64,000 nucleotides of DNA from Aliidiomarina halalkaliphila (GTDB lineage Bacteria > Pseudomonadota > Gammaproteobacteria > Enterobacterales > Alteromonadaceae). A program made the position numbers and the translations under genes. Below are positions 42,228 to 50,988 of the stretch, one piece after another; positions within the stretch are counted from its first letter, which is position 1, and every line of letters begins with the position of its first letter. Under the pieces are notes generated by a model, which did not search any database, was not told the DNA's origin, and saw only the letters and a program-made list of their open reading frames with translations. The stretch covers positions 434,001 through 498,000 of the forward strand of contig NZ_VJWL01000001.1 in the NCBI RefSeq assembly GCF_007096385.1. Reading direction: 5' to 3'.

Positions 42228-42557
42228 CTAAATACATTTCGCAGGCTTAGGTAAGCCTGCGATGCGTGTTGCTTGCTTTGCCGGGCCTTTAGGGAATAGT
42301 TTGTATAAATAGCGGCTGTTCCCTTTATCTTCCCCCAATGACTTCCCCACAGCCTTCACTAATACCCGCATGGCTGGACTCGTGTCGTATGTCTTATAAA
42401 ACGCCCGTACAAAATGCACCACTTCCCAATGGGCAGGTGTCATCGTGATCCCTTCTAACTCCGCAATATACGCTGCTAGTTCCGGACTCCAATCATCCAG
42501 ATGCAATAAGTAGTTATGCTTGTCGGTAGCGTACTGCTGTCCATTAAATTCAATCAT
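42228..42557 (-). CDS. tusE: Sulfur relay protein TusE (DsrC family)
   Basis: 109 residues with the DsrC/TusE core ([21 protein letters not shown] split over two motifs, then [17 protein letters not shown]) and the single penultimate Cys108 in PAKCI that receives persulfide sulfur. It accepts sulfur from the TusBCD complex and passes it to MnmA for 2-thiouridine at tRNA position 34. Its start overlaps the tusC stop by 4 bp, leaving no room for tusB. Confidence 0.93.
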   Translation of the reverse strand: MIEFNGQQYATDKHNYLLHLDDWSPELAAYIAELEGITMTPAHWEVVHFVRAFYKTYDTSPAMRVLVKAVGKSLGEDKGNSRYLYKLFPKGPAKQATRIAGLPKPAKCI

Positions 42558-42925
42558 GGTGACACATCATGTTGATGGGGCGCACGGCCAAAACTAATCC
42601 GATGGGTGCTGCGCTTATGCAATAAGATGTCGACCTCCGCAGCAGATAAAACGGTAACGGGAATGCGCAGATGATTAATTCCTAAGCCGGCATTTTGCAG
42701 CGAATCCTCGGTGGTAAAGAAGTTCTCAAACTCAAATACTTCATTTAACAACGCGATTTTCTTTAAGGGATCGGGCGCATTTACCGGTGCCACTAATTGC
42801 CATACCCCGTCGCCTACAAAAAGCGCATTGGCGGGTTGTTCTAAACTCACCATCATTAATAGCATATCAAGGCCATGGCGAGCACTGGGATGCTGGGGGC
42901 GTTCATTGAAAATCAATGTGTTCAT
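42554..42925 (-). CDS. tusC: Sulfur relay protein TusC (DsrF family)
   Basis: 123 residues. The DsrE-like fold shows [20 protein letters not shown], then VGDGVWQLV and the end [14 protein letters not shown], aligned by eye with TusC rather than TusB. It is a structural subunit of the TusBCD hexamer. It lies 11 bp after tusD and overlaps tusE. A 12-residue tail after the usual end ([11 protein letters not shown]-like) is extra. Confidence 0.88.
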   Translation of the reverse strand: MNTLIFNERPQHPSARHGLDMLLMMVSLEQPANALFVGDGVWQLVAPVNAPDPLKKIALLNEVFEFENFFTTEDSLQNAGLGINHLRIPVTVLSAAEVDILLHKRSTHRISFGRAPHQHDVSP

Positions 42926-42936
42926 CAGCGTTTCCC

Positions 42937-43317
42937 TTAATACTGCAGAAGTTGGTCAGCGCTGCTAAGTTGTTCAACAAACTCAGCAAGACCGCCGGCA
43001 AAGAAACCTTCTGCAAGGTTTCCCTCAGGTGCTGGTTCAGCAATAACGCCATACTGTGCCCCAGCCGTACTGCAAATTACTAAAGGCGACTGAGTAGCTG
43101 CAGAAAATTGACGCCATTCTTCTTGCAGATTAGGGAGGCCCGAAGGAAATTCGATATGGGCGCTGCCATAGAGTGTGGCAGCGCCATAGAAAAACACTTG
43201 CCTAATGGTACTGCCTGCTTTGGTAAGTCGGCGTGCATCCGCAAGTGCACGCAACCCCGGTTCAAAGTAATCGGGACCGGAGTAAATCATTAGAACAATG
43301 GAGTGCGCTGCTGCCAT
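42937..43317 (-). CDS. tusD: Sulfur relay protein TusD (DsrE family)
   Basis: 126 residues from the ATG 43315-43317 (MAAAHSIVLMIYSGPDYFEP); a frame to 43341 adds eight unlikely residues. The active cysteine is in SPLVICSTAGAQYGV, matching Cys78 of E. coli TusD. The end SSADQLLQY is typical. It takes sulfur from TusA and gives it to TusE. First gene of tusD-tusC-tusE. Confidence 0.9.
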   Translation of the reverse strand: MAAAHSIVLMIYSGPDYFEPGLRALADARRLTKAGSTIRQVFFYGAATLYGSAHIEFPSGLPNLQEEWRQFSAATQSPLVICSTAGAQYGVIAEPAPEGNLAEGFFAGGLAEFVEQLSSADQLLQY

Positions 43318-43370
43318 GACATTCCTTGAGTGTGTAAACATTAGCTAAGGCAATGGGGAGAGTATAACGA

Positions 43371-43405
43371 AAAACGCCCCGTAGAGTCATCTACGGGGCG
43401 TTTTT
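43371..43405 (-). terminator. Terminator after the BI-1 family gene
   Basis: A 14-bp stem, 43371-43384 with 43391-43404 (CGCCCCGTAG/CTACGGGGCG at its core), with A and T runs on the two sides. It ends the gene to its right and isolates tusD. Confidence 0.9.
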
Positions 43406-43427
43406 CAATAGTGTATCGTTCTTTTGC

Positions 43428-44093
43428 TTAGTCGTCGCCGCCAGCAAAGGCCATCAACAAGTTTATTAAGCTAAGGAAAATGTTGTAAAGCGACACGAAT
43501 AACGTGACTGTGGCTAGGATGTAATTCCGCTCACCACCATTCACAATGGCACTCGTCTGCATCAAGATGGCGCCTGAAGAGAACAGGATGAAAAGAGCGC
43601 TAAGGGCTAAGTGGAAAGCAGGTAACTGTAGGAAAAGGTTGGCAATAAAGCCGACTACAATCACCACAAAACCCGCAACCATCATGCCGCCTAAGAACGA
43701 CATATCTTTCTTCGTAGTTAAAATATACGCGGAAAGTGCAAAAAAGATTGCAGCGGTTCCGCCCATGGCCAACATAATGATGTCGGAGCCACCGGCAGCG
43801 ACAACCATATTAAGAATTGGACCGATGGTGTAGCCCATAAAGCCTGTAAGTGCGAAGACCATAACAAGACCCATGGCACTGTTGGCAGTTTTATGAACAG
43901 CAAAAAGCAGACCATAAAAACCAACTAACGTAATCAGTAACCCAGGGTGGGGCAGGTTCATCATTCCGCTCATGGCAGCAACTAACGCACTGAAGGCCAA
44001 TGTCATGGCGAGCAGTGAGTAGGTATTGCGCAATACTTTATTGACTTCAATGCTCGTATCGCGACGCGCTGTTTGTACAGTTGGGTTATGCAT
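43428..44093 (-). CDS. yccA: Bax inhibitor-1 family membrane protein (YccA-like)
   Basis: 221 residues from the ATG 44091-44093, which follows CGGAGAA; an upstream start at 44171 adds 26 basic residues and is rejected. Seven hydrophobic helices, with the family segments TYSLLAMTLAFSALVA, FVSLYNIFLSLINLL and the final GGDD. E. coli YccA interacts with and inhibits FtsH. In Alteromonadales it commonly lies beside tus genes, as here. The 287-bp gap to tRNA-Ser holds the tRNA promoter and no gene. Confidence 0.9.
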   Translation of the reverse strand: MHNPTVQTARRDTSIEVNKVLRNTYSLLAMTLAFSALVAAMSGMMNLPHPGLLITLVGFYGLLFAVHKTANSAMGLVMVFALTGFMGYTIGPILNMVVAAGGSDIIMLAMGGTAAIFFALSAYILTTKKDMSFLGGMMVAGFVVIVVGFIANLFLQLPAFHLALSALFILFSSGAILMQTSAIVNGGERNYILATVTLFVSLYNIFLSLINLLMAFAGGDD

Positions 44094-44314
44094 CGTTATC
44101 GTTCTCCGGTTGTTTAACTTTCTACTCCGCATTCTACACACTTTTAGAGCAAAAGATGTGCGTATCTGCAAAACTTAGAGTATTGAATTATATAATGGTT
44201 CTACTATACCTCAGGGTATGGGGGCTATTTCAATAAAATTCGATGATTCCATAATCTATCGGGCCTGGAACGGCTAATTTTGCAGCAAACAAACCGATTT
44301 GTTACATTTTTTGC

Positions 44315-44343
44315 TTTACAAGGTGAATTCCGATCTTTATCAT
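44315..44343 (+). promoter_or_regulatory. Sigma-70 promoter of tRNA-Ser
   Basis: TTTACA (44315-44320), a 17-bp spacer, TATCAT (44338-44343); the tRNA starts 38 bases after the -10. Confidence 0.6.
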
Positions 44344-44380
44344 TCGCCTCGTTCTTCAGAAGAACACGCAAAAACAATTT

Positions 44381-44472
44381 GGAGAGGTGGCAGAGCTCGG
44401 TTTAATGCACCTGACTTGAAATCAGGCGTAGGTTCATCCCTACCGGGGGTTCGAATCCCTCCCTCTCCGCCA
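44381..44472 (+). tRNA. tRNA-Ser (anticodon TGA)
   Basis: 92 nt including CCA, with the long variable arm of a class II tRNA. Acceptor stem GGAGAGG/CCTCTCC, anticodon stem CTGA/TCAG around CTTGAAA (anticodon TGA), T-loop GGTTCGAATCC. Decodes UCA/UCG. A terminator follows. Confidence 0.96.
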
Positions 44473-44479
44473 AATTCGA

Positions 44480-44510
44480 AAAGCCCGCATCACCTGATGC
44501 GGGCTTTTTT
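44480..44510 (+). terminator. Terminator of tRNA-Ser
   Basis: The stem AAGCCCGCATC (44481-44491) pairs with GATGCGGGCTT (44496-44506), followed by T residues. Confidence 0.9.
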
Positions 44511-44633
44511 CGTTGTGCGTGGTTGCACATGGTTAAATCTGTCGAGCAGTGATAATTTATATAAATAAATTGAATCAGGGAACTTAAGGTTATGCTGTGA
44601 TAGCCCGCCTTGAGCACTTGAGAAGGAATACGA

Positions 44634-45962
44634 ATGCAACAGTTTGAGGCCATGCCAAGCCTGCGCAGTGTTTTAACCACCGAAGTGATACGATTGCACG
44701 AACTTCGTGCCAATGAGCGCGGCGAAGCCGCATTACAAGATGAAGATGCTATTGCGCAAGCACAACAGCAGCCGCAGGTTTATCAGCAGATCGATGAGCG
44801 CGCCCGTGTACTTGCACAACGCCTCGGCTATCCTTTGCTCATTGAACGAATGTTTGCGGCCCTGCGCGGGTTTACTCTGTTGCTCATGCTCGTTATGTTC
44901 CTGGCTGGGATAGGTTTAGCGAGTCGCTTGCTGGCCAATACGTCGGTTAACTTATTTTCGCTGATTATTTTAATGCTCGGTTTGAACTGGCTTATGTTGC
45001 TGTTTTGGTTGATCGCTGGATTACGGCATCTGCGGGGACGGTCCAATCAGGGTATCGGCGTTGGGAGCTGGCTATTTCAGGTAGGCACATGGTTGAAGCG
45101 GGATAAACCCATCGCTGTGGTGAGCGAAAGCTTTGTTCATGTCTTGGGCTACGGGCGAATGAGCTTCCTATTCTTTAGTCGTTTCACCCATGGTGTGTGG
45201 CTTCTATTTACCCTAGGGCTTTTCATTTCAACCTATGTATTGCTGATCTCTAGGGGTTACAGCTTTCACTGGGAAACCACCATTCTGTCTGCGGATGTAC
45301 AACAACTGATGTTGGCTATATTTGCCTATTTACCTGAGAAGTTAGGGTTTGCAACACCTGAGTTTAGCGACGGTGAGGCGATAACTGGGCGGCAAGCGAT
45401 TGGCATTTGGTTATTACTCGTCATCGCTTTGTATGGCGTATTACCGCGGTTGTTGCTGTGGTTCGCAAGTCGCTGGCTGTTGATAAAGCGTGCCCGTGCA
45501 TTGCGCACGGATCCGCAACGTGTTGGTTTAAGCCATTTGTTACAGCGCCTACGTCGAAACGAAGAAATGGTCGTCGATCCCGCGCCTGATCATATTGCTC
45601 ATCCAATAGCCGACGGAAATGTCCCTCAGAGTAACGTGGATCTGATTGCATCTTTAGATCATGCACGTGCCGCCGATAAACTTCAGCAACGCTCAAATTA
45701 CTGGGGCGTAATCGATAGCCACGAAAGCAAACAGGGGTTTCTTAAACACATCGAGGCTATATCTGCGAAGCATGTTTGTGTTCGTATCGACACGGCACTG
45801 ACACCAGATCGAGGCAGCGTGCGAACGCTCACGGATATCGCCAAGGTAACAGCAATGCATGTAACCTTGCTGTTACAAGACCGATCGCCAGAAAGAATTC
45901 AAGCCTGGCGCGACACCTTGGAAGAGAGCAATATTCCATTCGAGGAAATGAATGATGAGTAA
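44634..45962 (+). CDS. DUF2868 family membrane protein
   Basis: 442 residues. The start LRSVLTTEVIRLHELRANER and the helical arrangement match DUF2868. Four transmembrane helices are visible (about 82-102, 106-128, 185-207, 250-280), with a soluble C-terminal third of about 140 residues. Its stop overlaps the start of the GTPase gene by 11 bp, so the two proteins are made together. No function is established for the family; a membrane partner or anchor for the GTPase is the natural inference. No promoter is obvious in the 160 bp after tRNA-Ser. Confidence 0.88.
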   Translation: MQQFEAMPSLRSVLTTEVIRLHELRANERGEAALQDEDAIAQAQQQPQVYQQIDERARVLAQRLGYPLLIERMFAALRGFTLLLMLVMFLAGIGLASRLLANTSVNLFSLIILMLGLNWLMLLFWLIAGLRHLRGRSNQGIGVGSWLFQVGTWLKRDKPIAVVSESFVHVLGYGRMSFLFFSRFTHGVWLLFTLGLFISTYVLLISRGYSFHWETTILSADVQQLMLAIFAYLPEKLGFATPEFSDGEAITGRQAIGIWLLLVIALYGVLPRLLLWFASRWLLIKRARALRTDPQRVGLSHLLQRLRRNEEMVVDPAPDHIAHPIADGNVPQSNVDLIASLDHARAADKLQQRSNYWGVIDSHESKQGFLKHIEAISAKHVCVRIDTALTPDRGSVRTLTDIAKVTAMHVTLLLQDRSPERIQAWRDTLEESNIPFEEMNDE

Positions 45963-47355
45963 TTACCAGCAGGAGCGTCCGCTGCAGATTGCTGTGGTGG
46001 GGCACACCAATACAGGGAAAACATCGCTTCTGCGTACCTTACTGCAAGATGTGGGTTTTGGGCATATCTCCGATCGGCCTGCAACAACGCGCGATGTGCG
46101 TGCGGCTACTATTAGTAGTCAGGGTAAGCCCCTTATTACGTTGTTTGATACACCTGGGCTCGAAGATGGAATTGGATTATTTGCGTGGTTAGAAGAACAC
46201 AGCCGAGGAGTGAGCAAACATGATGGTCCAAATCGGATCAAACAGTTCTTGGACAGTCCACAAGCTTCCGAAGAATTTGAACAAGAGGCAAAAGTGTTGC
46301 GCCAACTGCTGGTCAGTGACGCAGCATTCTACGTAGTGGACGTGCGCGATCCTGTACTGAATAAATATTTAGATGAATTAGCCGTGCTTCGATTGTGCGG
46401 ACGTCCGATTGTGCCAGTGCTCAATTTCACTGCCGCCGCTGCGCACAATACGGAAGCGTGGCAAACTGCATTTGCACAGGTCAACCTGCATGGCTGGGTA
46501 GCATTCGATACAGTATCACCCCCTGAGCATGGGGAAGCGCAATTGTATGATCACCTTGTAGCTGTACTCCCACAAGCGCGCGTGGCGCTGAAGGTTTTAA
46601 CCCAAGAACGGCAGCAGGAACGTGAGCAACGTCAGTTTGCGGCGTTGCGCTGGCTTGCAGAATTGATTATCGATGTTGCGGCTGCGCAAAAACAAGTCAA
46701 TAGTGCCCATGCAGCGGACGTAGAGCGTGCAACCATCGAATTACAAAGACGGGTTGTGCGTCACGAACAAAGCTGTTTACGTCACGTGCTTCAAATCTAT
46801 GGTTTTCGCCACGACGATGCGCGATTAGCAGAAGTACCTGTGCGGGCAGGGCAATGGGAAGATGATTTGTTTCATCCTGATTCATTGAAAGAATTTGGCA
46901 TTGAAGCGAGCAAGGGTATTGTCGCGGGCGGTACTGCGGGAGCTGGTATAGATATAATGACTGGAGGCTTTTCTCTCGGCGCAGGAACCTTGATTGGTGC
47001 AGCTGCAGGGGGGATCTGGCAAGGATGGCAGCGCTATGGGCAACCCATTCAGAATAAATTGCAAGGTTTTGTAGTTATACGCATTGAAACACCGGTACTG
47101 GAGTTGCTTGCAAAGCGACAATTAGGCTTAATCAAAGCACTTCAACGCCGAGGGCATGCTGCGGTGGAGCCGATTTCAAATACAGAACTTACCGATCAAT
47201 TCCCCGATCAGGCATTTCAGATATTAGTAAAACAGGCACGCAAACACTCGCGCTGGAGTGCGTTACCCGGGATGCAATTCCAAGACTCCCTGGAACGTCA
47301 ACGGGCCATCGATCACTTCATTCAAAGCACACTTCAAGAAACGACTTCCGGTTAA
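45952..47355 (+). CDS. GTPase with DUF3482 C-terminal domain
   Basis: 467 residues (466 if the second in-frame ATG at 45955, better spaced from GAGGA, is used). G1 is GHTNTGKTS (17-25), switch I has TTRDVR, G3 is DTPG (66-69). The expected G4 motif NKxD is replaced by LNFT (Asn158-Phe-Thr), so guanine recognition must differ. A glycine-zipper stretch around 322-352 (AGGTAGAGID, GAAAGG) could insert into or contact membranes. The DUF3482 region fills the rest. Always paired with DUF2868; the role is unknown. Overlap of 11 bp suggests coupled translation. Confidence 0.88.
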   Translation: MMSNYQQERPLQIAVVGHTNTGKTSLLRTLLQDVGFGHISDRPATTRDVRAATISSQGKPLITLFDTPGLEDGIGLFAWLEEHSRGVSKHDGPNRIKQFLDSPQASEEFEQEAKVLRQLLVSDAAFYVVDVRDPVLNKYLDELAVLRLCGRPIVPVLNFTAAAAHNTEAWQTAFAQVNLHGWVAFDTVSPPEHGEAQLYDHLVAVLPQARVALKVLTQERQQEREQRQFAALRWLAELIIDVAAAQKQVNSAHAADVERATIELQRRVVRHEQSCLRHVLQIYGFRHDDARLAEVPVRAGQWEDDLFHPDSLKEFGIEASKGIVAGGTAGAGIDIMTGGFSLGAGTLIGAAAGGIWQGWQRYGQPIQNKLQGFVVIRIETPVLELLAKRQLGLIKALQRRGHAAVEPISNTELTDQFPDQAFQILVKQARKHSRWSALPGMQFQDSLERQRAIDHFIQSTLQETTSG

Positions 47356-47676
47356 AAAATAACCATTCGTTTCATTTTCATATCGGAGAATATGCCGCTA
47401 ATTGGTTGATTATCATCCATTTAATGAAAGGGAGATTACGTACGTTGTTTGCCTGAAACCCGCGATAATTCCTGAACTCTTGTTGTTAGCTCTATATCTT
47501 AAGATATATGTCAATTTTCGTAGTCCGAGGTCTGATCTCTTTTAAAATATGTGAATTAGAGTTGAATTCAGCTTGCGCTCATTTGCATGTATAGGTGATT
47601 AATATGGACCGCTGAATGAAGGAGGTACAGCGGACCCATACGGATATCACTAATGATTAGACTAAGGATGGATACC
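47356..47676 (+). promoter_or_regulatory. Non-coding leader with palindrome and GGA hairpins before the LuxR-type regulator
   Basis: 321 bp without a gene. It holds a small hairpin CATAT/ATATG (47379-47394) with CGGAGA in the loop, a perfect 16-bp palindrome TATATCTTAAGATATA (47493-47508), and a hairpin CCGCTG/CAGCGG (47609-47633) whose loop carries AAGGAGGT. Six GGA triplets lie within 47606-47672. The features suggest an operator and post-transcriptional control such as CsrA/RsmA binding, but this is inference. Confidence 0.4.
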
Positions 47677-48414
47677 ATGAGCGATATTATTCTCGCTTTA
47701 CGGTCTCAGATTCGCCAAGCCGGATTGCTTAGTGAACTGACCAAATTGAAGCATAACGTTGTAACTGCAAGCCATCACCGCAATGATCTCTTCAAAGCGG
47801 CCCAGCCCTACAAGGTACCCGTGTTGATATTTGATGAAGGCAACGCCGACATCTCTTTACGCGCGCTAGCCCGGAGTTTAAAGCAACACCATAAACGATT
47901 TCGGATTCTTGCGTGGTGCGATAACCTAAGTCATGCCATGGATTTACGTTTACATGAGAAATCCATCGACGGCTTTCTTCTTGCAAATAGCGAATTGGAT
48001 GAAATAGAAAAAGCCATTCGCACAGTGACCATAGGCTCTGTATATGTGCCAACACTGCTTGCAGAAGCCACCAAGCGCTATCGCAAGATCAATGAGATTC
48101 ATCCGTTGTTTAGCGGTTTAAGTCGCCGTGAAAGTCAGATTTTTCAATTGATCGCGACCGGCTTAACCGTACCGGAGATCGCCAATCGGTTATTCATTTC
48201 TCGTAAAACTGTGAATACATTCCGGTATCGGCTGTTCCGTAAATTGCATGTGGAAGGGGATGTGCAGTTGGCTCATTTGGCTTATCAACATGGCTTGTTA
48301 ACCCCTTCATTGCTAAAACGATTAGCCATGTATCCACAACTCTCGCTTCCCGCCGCAAATGAATCTATGACGCAACAAGTGGCGGAACGTAAATCCCTGA
48401 GCTATCGCCCGTAA
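47677..48414 (+). CDS. LuxR-type response regulator-like protein in the UvrY/GacA position
   Basis: 245 residues from ATG 47677 (AAGG nine bases upstream; ATGs at 47653 and 47668 are in frame). The C-terminal GerE-type helix-turn-helix is clear: LSRRESQIFQLIATGLTVPE through SRKTVNTFRYRLFRKL. The N-terminal 130 residues have the size of a receiver, and Asp53 in VLIFDEG stands at the phosphoacceptor position, but the N-terminal acidic pair is absent (MSDIILALRS) and the conserved Lys is replaced (GFLLANS). It lies 82 bp before uvrC, where uvrY normally sits. It is probably a GacA relative that no longer follows normal phosphorelay. Confidence 0.82.
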   Translation: MSDIILALRSQIRQAGLLSELTKLKHNVVTASHHRNDLFKAAQPYKVPVLIFDEGNADISLRALARSLKQHHKRFRILAWCDNLSHAMDLRLHEKSIDGFLLANSELDEIEKAIRTVTIGSVYVPTLLAEATKRYRKINEIHPLFSGLSRRESQIFQLIATGLTVPEIANRLFISRKTVNTFRYRLFRKLHVEGDVQLAHLAYQHGLLTPSLLKRLAMYPQLSLPAANESMTQQVAERKSLSYRP

Positions 48415-48496
48415 CACGGTGGATAGCGAGACAAGTGCGTGGTGGTCTGGTAATCTTATCCTATGGCTCATCGGATAAAGCAGACACCACTCTTGC

Positions 48497-50332
48497 ATGG
48501 CATCTAAATCAGACGCGACAGCATTTAACGCCCCGGATTTTCTGCAAAATCTTACCCATCAACCGGGTGTTTATCGCATGTACGATGACGCTGGTGAAGT
48601 GATCTATGTGGGGAAAGCGAAAGACCTAAGAAAACGTTTAGGCAGTTATTTTCGCCAGCAAGTAGATTCGGTGAAGACCCAAGCTTTAGTGAAACAAATT
48701 GCCAATATTGAAGTGACGGTCACCAACAGTGAAGCGGAAGCCTTAATTCTCGAAAACAGTTTCATCAAAAAATACCGACCGCGCTATAACGTTTTACTCC
48801 GAGACGATAAATCGTATCCTTATATTTTTATTTCCGATCATCAACATCCGCGTATTGCTTTTCACCGGGGTGTTCGCCGAGAAAAAGGGGAGTATTTTGG
48901 TCCCTTTCCGAATGGCACCGCGGTGCGCGAAAGCCTCCGCTTGCTACAAAAACTGTTTCCGGTACGCCAGTGTGACGATAGCTATTACCGAGCTCGCAGC
49001 CGTCCTTGTCTGCAACATCAAATGAAACGGTGCTTAGCGCCTTGCGTGAATCTTCCAAGCGACGAAGAGTATTTGGAACAAGTGCGCTTGGCCAAACTGT
49101 TTTTACGCGGCAAGAACAATGAAGTGGTGGCACGCCTGGTTGAGTCGATGGAGCAAGCGAGTCATGATCTTGCATTTGAACGTGCCGCGCAGTTGCGGGA
49201 CCAAATTGGTGCCTTGCGCGCAGTGCAAGAACGTAATGCAGTTAGTGGTAGCCATCATGAAATGGATGTGATTGGTTTGTATCGGGAGTCTGGTTTCACC
49301 TGTATTCATATGCTATCGATCCGGCAAAATGCAGTGCAGGGCAGTCGCAATTATTTTCCAAAAGTACCGCAACATACGCAGGATTCAGAGATCTTAGAGT
49401 CATTTTTATTGCAGTACTATCTGAATCGCCAACACGGGCAACGCTCACCTGCGGAAATTGTTGTGCCTGATAGCCTAGAACATCTGAAGCGGTTTAATGA
49501 ACAGCTTCGCAGTGTTTCTGAATCCAACGTGCGCGTATTGCAGCCAAAACGGGGTGAGCGCTTCCAGTATCGCGCGTTGGCGACAAAAAATGCCATGAAC
49601 GCTGTGCAAAGCAAGCTTGGCACCCAATCAACGATGCAGAGCCGCTTGCAGGCGCTAAACCGGTTGTTGGAGCGAAATGAAGCGGTGTTACGCATCGAAT
49701 GTTTTGATATCTCCCATACCATGGGAGATCAAACGGTGGCGTCTTGTGTTGTGTTTAATCAAGAAGGACCAAATAAATCGGAGTATCGCCGCTTTAATAT
49801 TGAAGGGATCACCGGCGGTGACGATTACGCCGCTATGGCACAAGCGCTGTCACGTCGTTACAAACACGCGATTGAGCGGGATAACGTACCTGATGTGCTG
49901 CTTATTGATGGTGGGAAAGGGCAACTAACACAGGCCGAAACCTATTTTCAGGATTGGCCTCACCCCCCAATCTTGTTGGGTGTAGCAAAAGGTGAAAGTC
50001 GGAAGCCGGGGTTAGAAACTCTGATATTTGGATTTAGTCGTCGTACTGTTCAGCTACCTGCTGACGATGCTGGGTTACATCTGATTCAACATATCCGCGA
50101 TGAAGCCCACCGATTTGCCATTACCGGCCATCGACAACGGCGAGCCAAAGTGAAAAAAACCTCTACTTTGGAAGAGATTCCGGCGGTTGGGGCCAAACGT
50201 CGGCAAAATTTATTAAAATATCTAGGTGGATTGCAGCAGGTAAAAAGCGCTAGTATAGAGCAGCTTGCCAATGTTCCTGGAATCAGTCGTTCCTTGGCGG
50301 AAACTATCTATTATGCGCTACGTGATGAATAA
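48497..50332 (+). CDS. uvrC: UvrABC system protein C
   Basis: 611 residues, the family length. The N-terminal GIY-YIG nuclease (QPGVYRMYD, VIYVGKAKDLRKRL) makes the 3' incision; the UVR motif (about 205-240) binds UvrB; the RNase H-like domain (FDISHTMG, DGGKGQL) makes the 5' incision; tandem HhH motifs end the protein. Part of nucleotide excision repair. The ribosome-binding site before ATG 48497 is poor. Followed by pgsA, as in most gammaproteobacteria. Confidence 0.97.
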   Translation: MASKSDATAFNAPDFLQNLTHQPGVYRMYDDAGEVIYVGKAKDLRKRLGSYFRQQVDSVKTQALVKQIANIEVTVTNSEAEALILENSFIKKYRPRYNVLLRDDKSYPYIFISDHQHPRIAFHRGVRREKGEYFGPFPNGTAVRESLRLLQKLFPVRQCDDSYYRARSRPCLQHQMKRCLAPCVNLPSDEEYLEQVRLAKLFLRGKNNEVVARLVESMEQASHDLAFERAAQLRDQIGALRAVQERNAVSGSHHEMDVIGLYRESGFTCIHMLSIRQNAVQGSRNYFPKVPQHTQDSEILESFLLQYYLNRQHGQRSPAEIVVPDSLEHLKRFNEQLRSVSESNVRVLQPKRGERFQYRALATKNAMNAVQSKLGTQSTMQSRLQALNRLLERNEAVLRIECFDISHTMGDQTVASCVVFNQEGPNKSEYRRFNIEGITGGDDYAAMAQALSRRYKHAIERDNVPDVLLIDGGKGQLTQAETYFQDWPHPPILLGVAKGESRKPGLETLIFGFSRRTVQLPADDAGLHLIQHIRDEAHRFAITGHRQRRAKVKKTSTLEEIPAVGAKRRQNLLKYLGGLQQVKSASIEQLANVPGISRSLAETIYYALRDE

Positions 50333-50411
50333 CCATTGCTTGGCTGTATAATCTCCCAGATAACCAAAGAACGCGGCTTTTATAGCGGTTGAAGGAAAGA
50401 GAAGAAAAAAT

Positions 50412-50960
50412 ATGTGGAGCATTCCTAACATTTTAACGTCGTTCCGGATTGTATTGATTCCGGTATTTTTGGTGGTGTTCTACCTACCCATTGAAAACGC
50501 CCATTTCTTTGCGGCACTGATATTCGTTTTAGCCGCGATTACCGATGCCTTAGACGGCTATATTGCTCGTAAACTGGAACAACACACGAAATTTGGTGAG
50601 TTTCTTGACCCAGTTGCCGATAAGATCATGGTGGCAGCGGCCTTGATTGTTGTTGTAGAGTTTCATAACACCTTATGGATTACGATTCCGGCGCTGATTA
50701 TTATTAGCCGTGAGCTTATTATTTCGGCATTGCGCGAGTGGATGGCGGAAATCGGCAAGCGCGAAAGTGTTGCGGTATCGTCGCTCGGAAAAGTTAAGAC
50801 AGTGATGCAAATGATTGCATTAACAGGTTTACTATGGAGCGCAAACACCTTTGTGATTGGCGTGGCTACCATTGCTATTTATATCGCGGCGATCCTTACG
50901 CTATGGTCAATGTATGTATACCTCACAGCGGCCTGGGCGGATTTGACCCACGATAGTTAG
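50412..50960 (+). CDS. pgsA: CDP-diacylglycerol--glycerol-3-phosphate 3-phosphatidyltransferase
   Basis: 182 residues with about five membrane helices. The CDP-alcohol phosphotransferase motif is complete: DALDGYIAR then GEFLDPVADK. It makes phosphatidylglycerol phosphate, the committed step to phosphatidylglycerol and cardiolipin. 79 bp after uvrC, with AAGGAAAGAGAAG ahead of the ATG. A terminator follows. Confidence 0.97.
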   Translation: MWSIPNILTSFRIVLIPVFLVVFYLPIENAHFFAALIFVLAAITDALDGYIARKLEQHTKFGEFLDPVADKIMVAAALIVVVEFHNTLWITIPALIIISRELIISALREWMAEIGKRESVAVSSLGKVKTVMQMIALTGLLWSANTFVIGVATIAIYIAAILTLWSMYVYLTAAWADLTHDS

Positions 50961-50988
50961 CATTGAGTGGGGTTTCAAATTAAACACG

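Noticed and set aside
43546-43833. 95-codon plus-strand frame inside the BI-1 gene
   Set aside because: Antisense shadow of a membrane-protein gene; no ribosome-binding site or homology seen.
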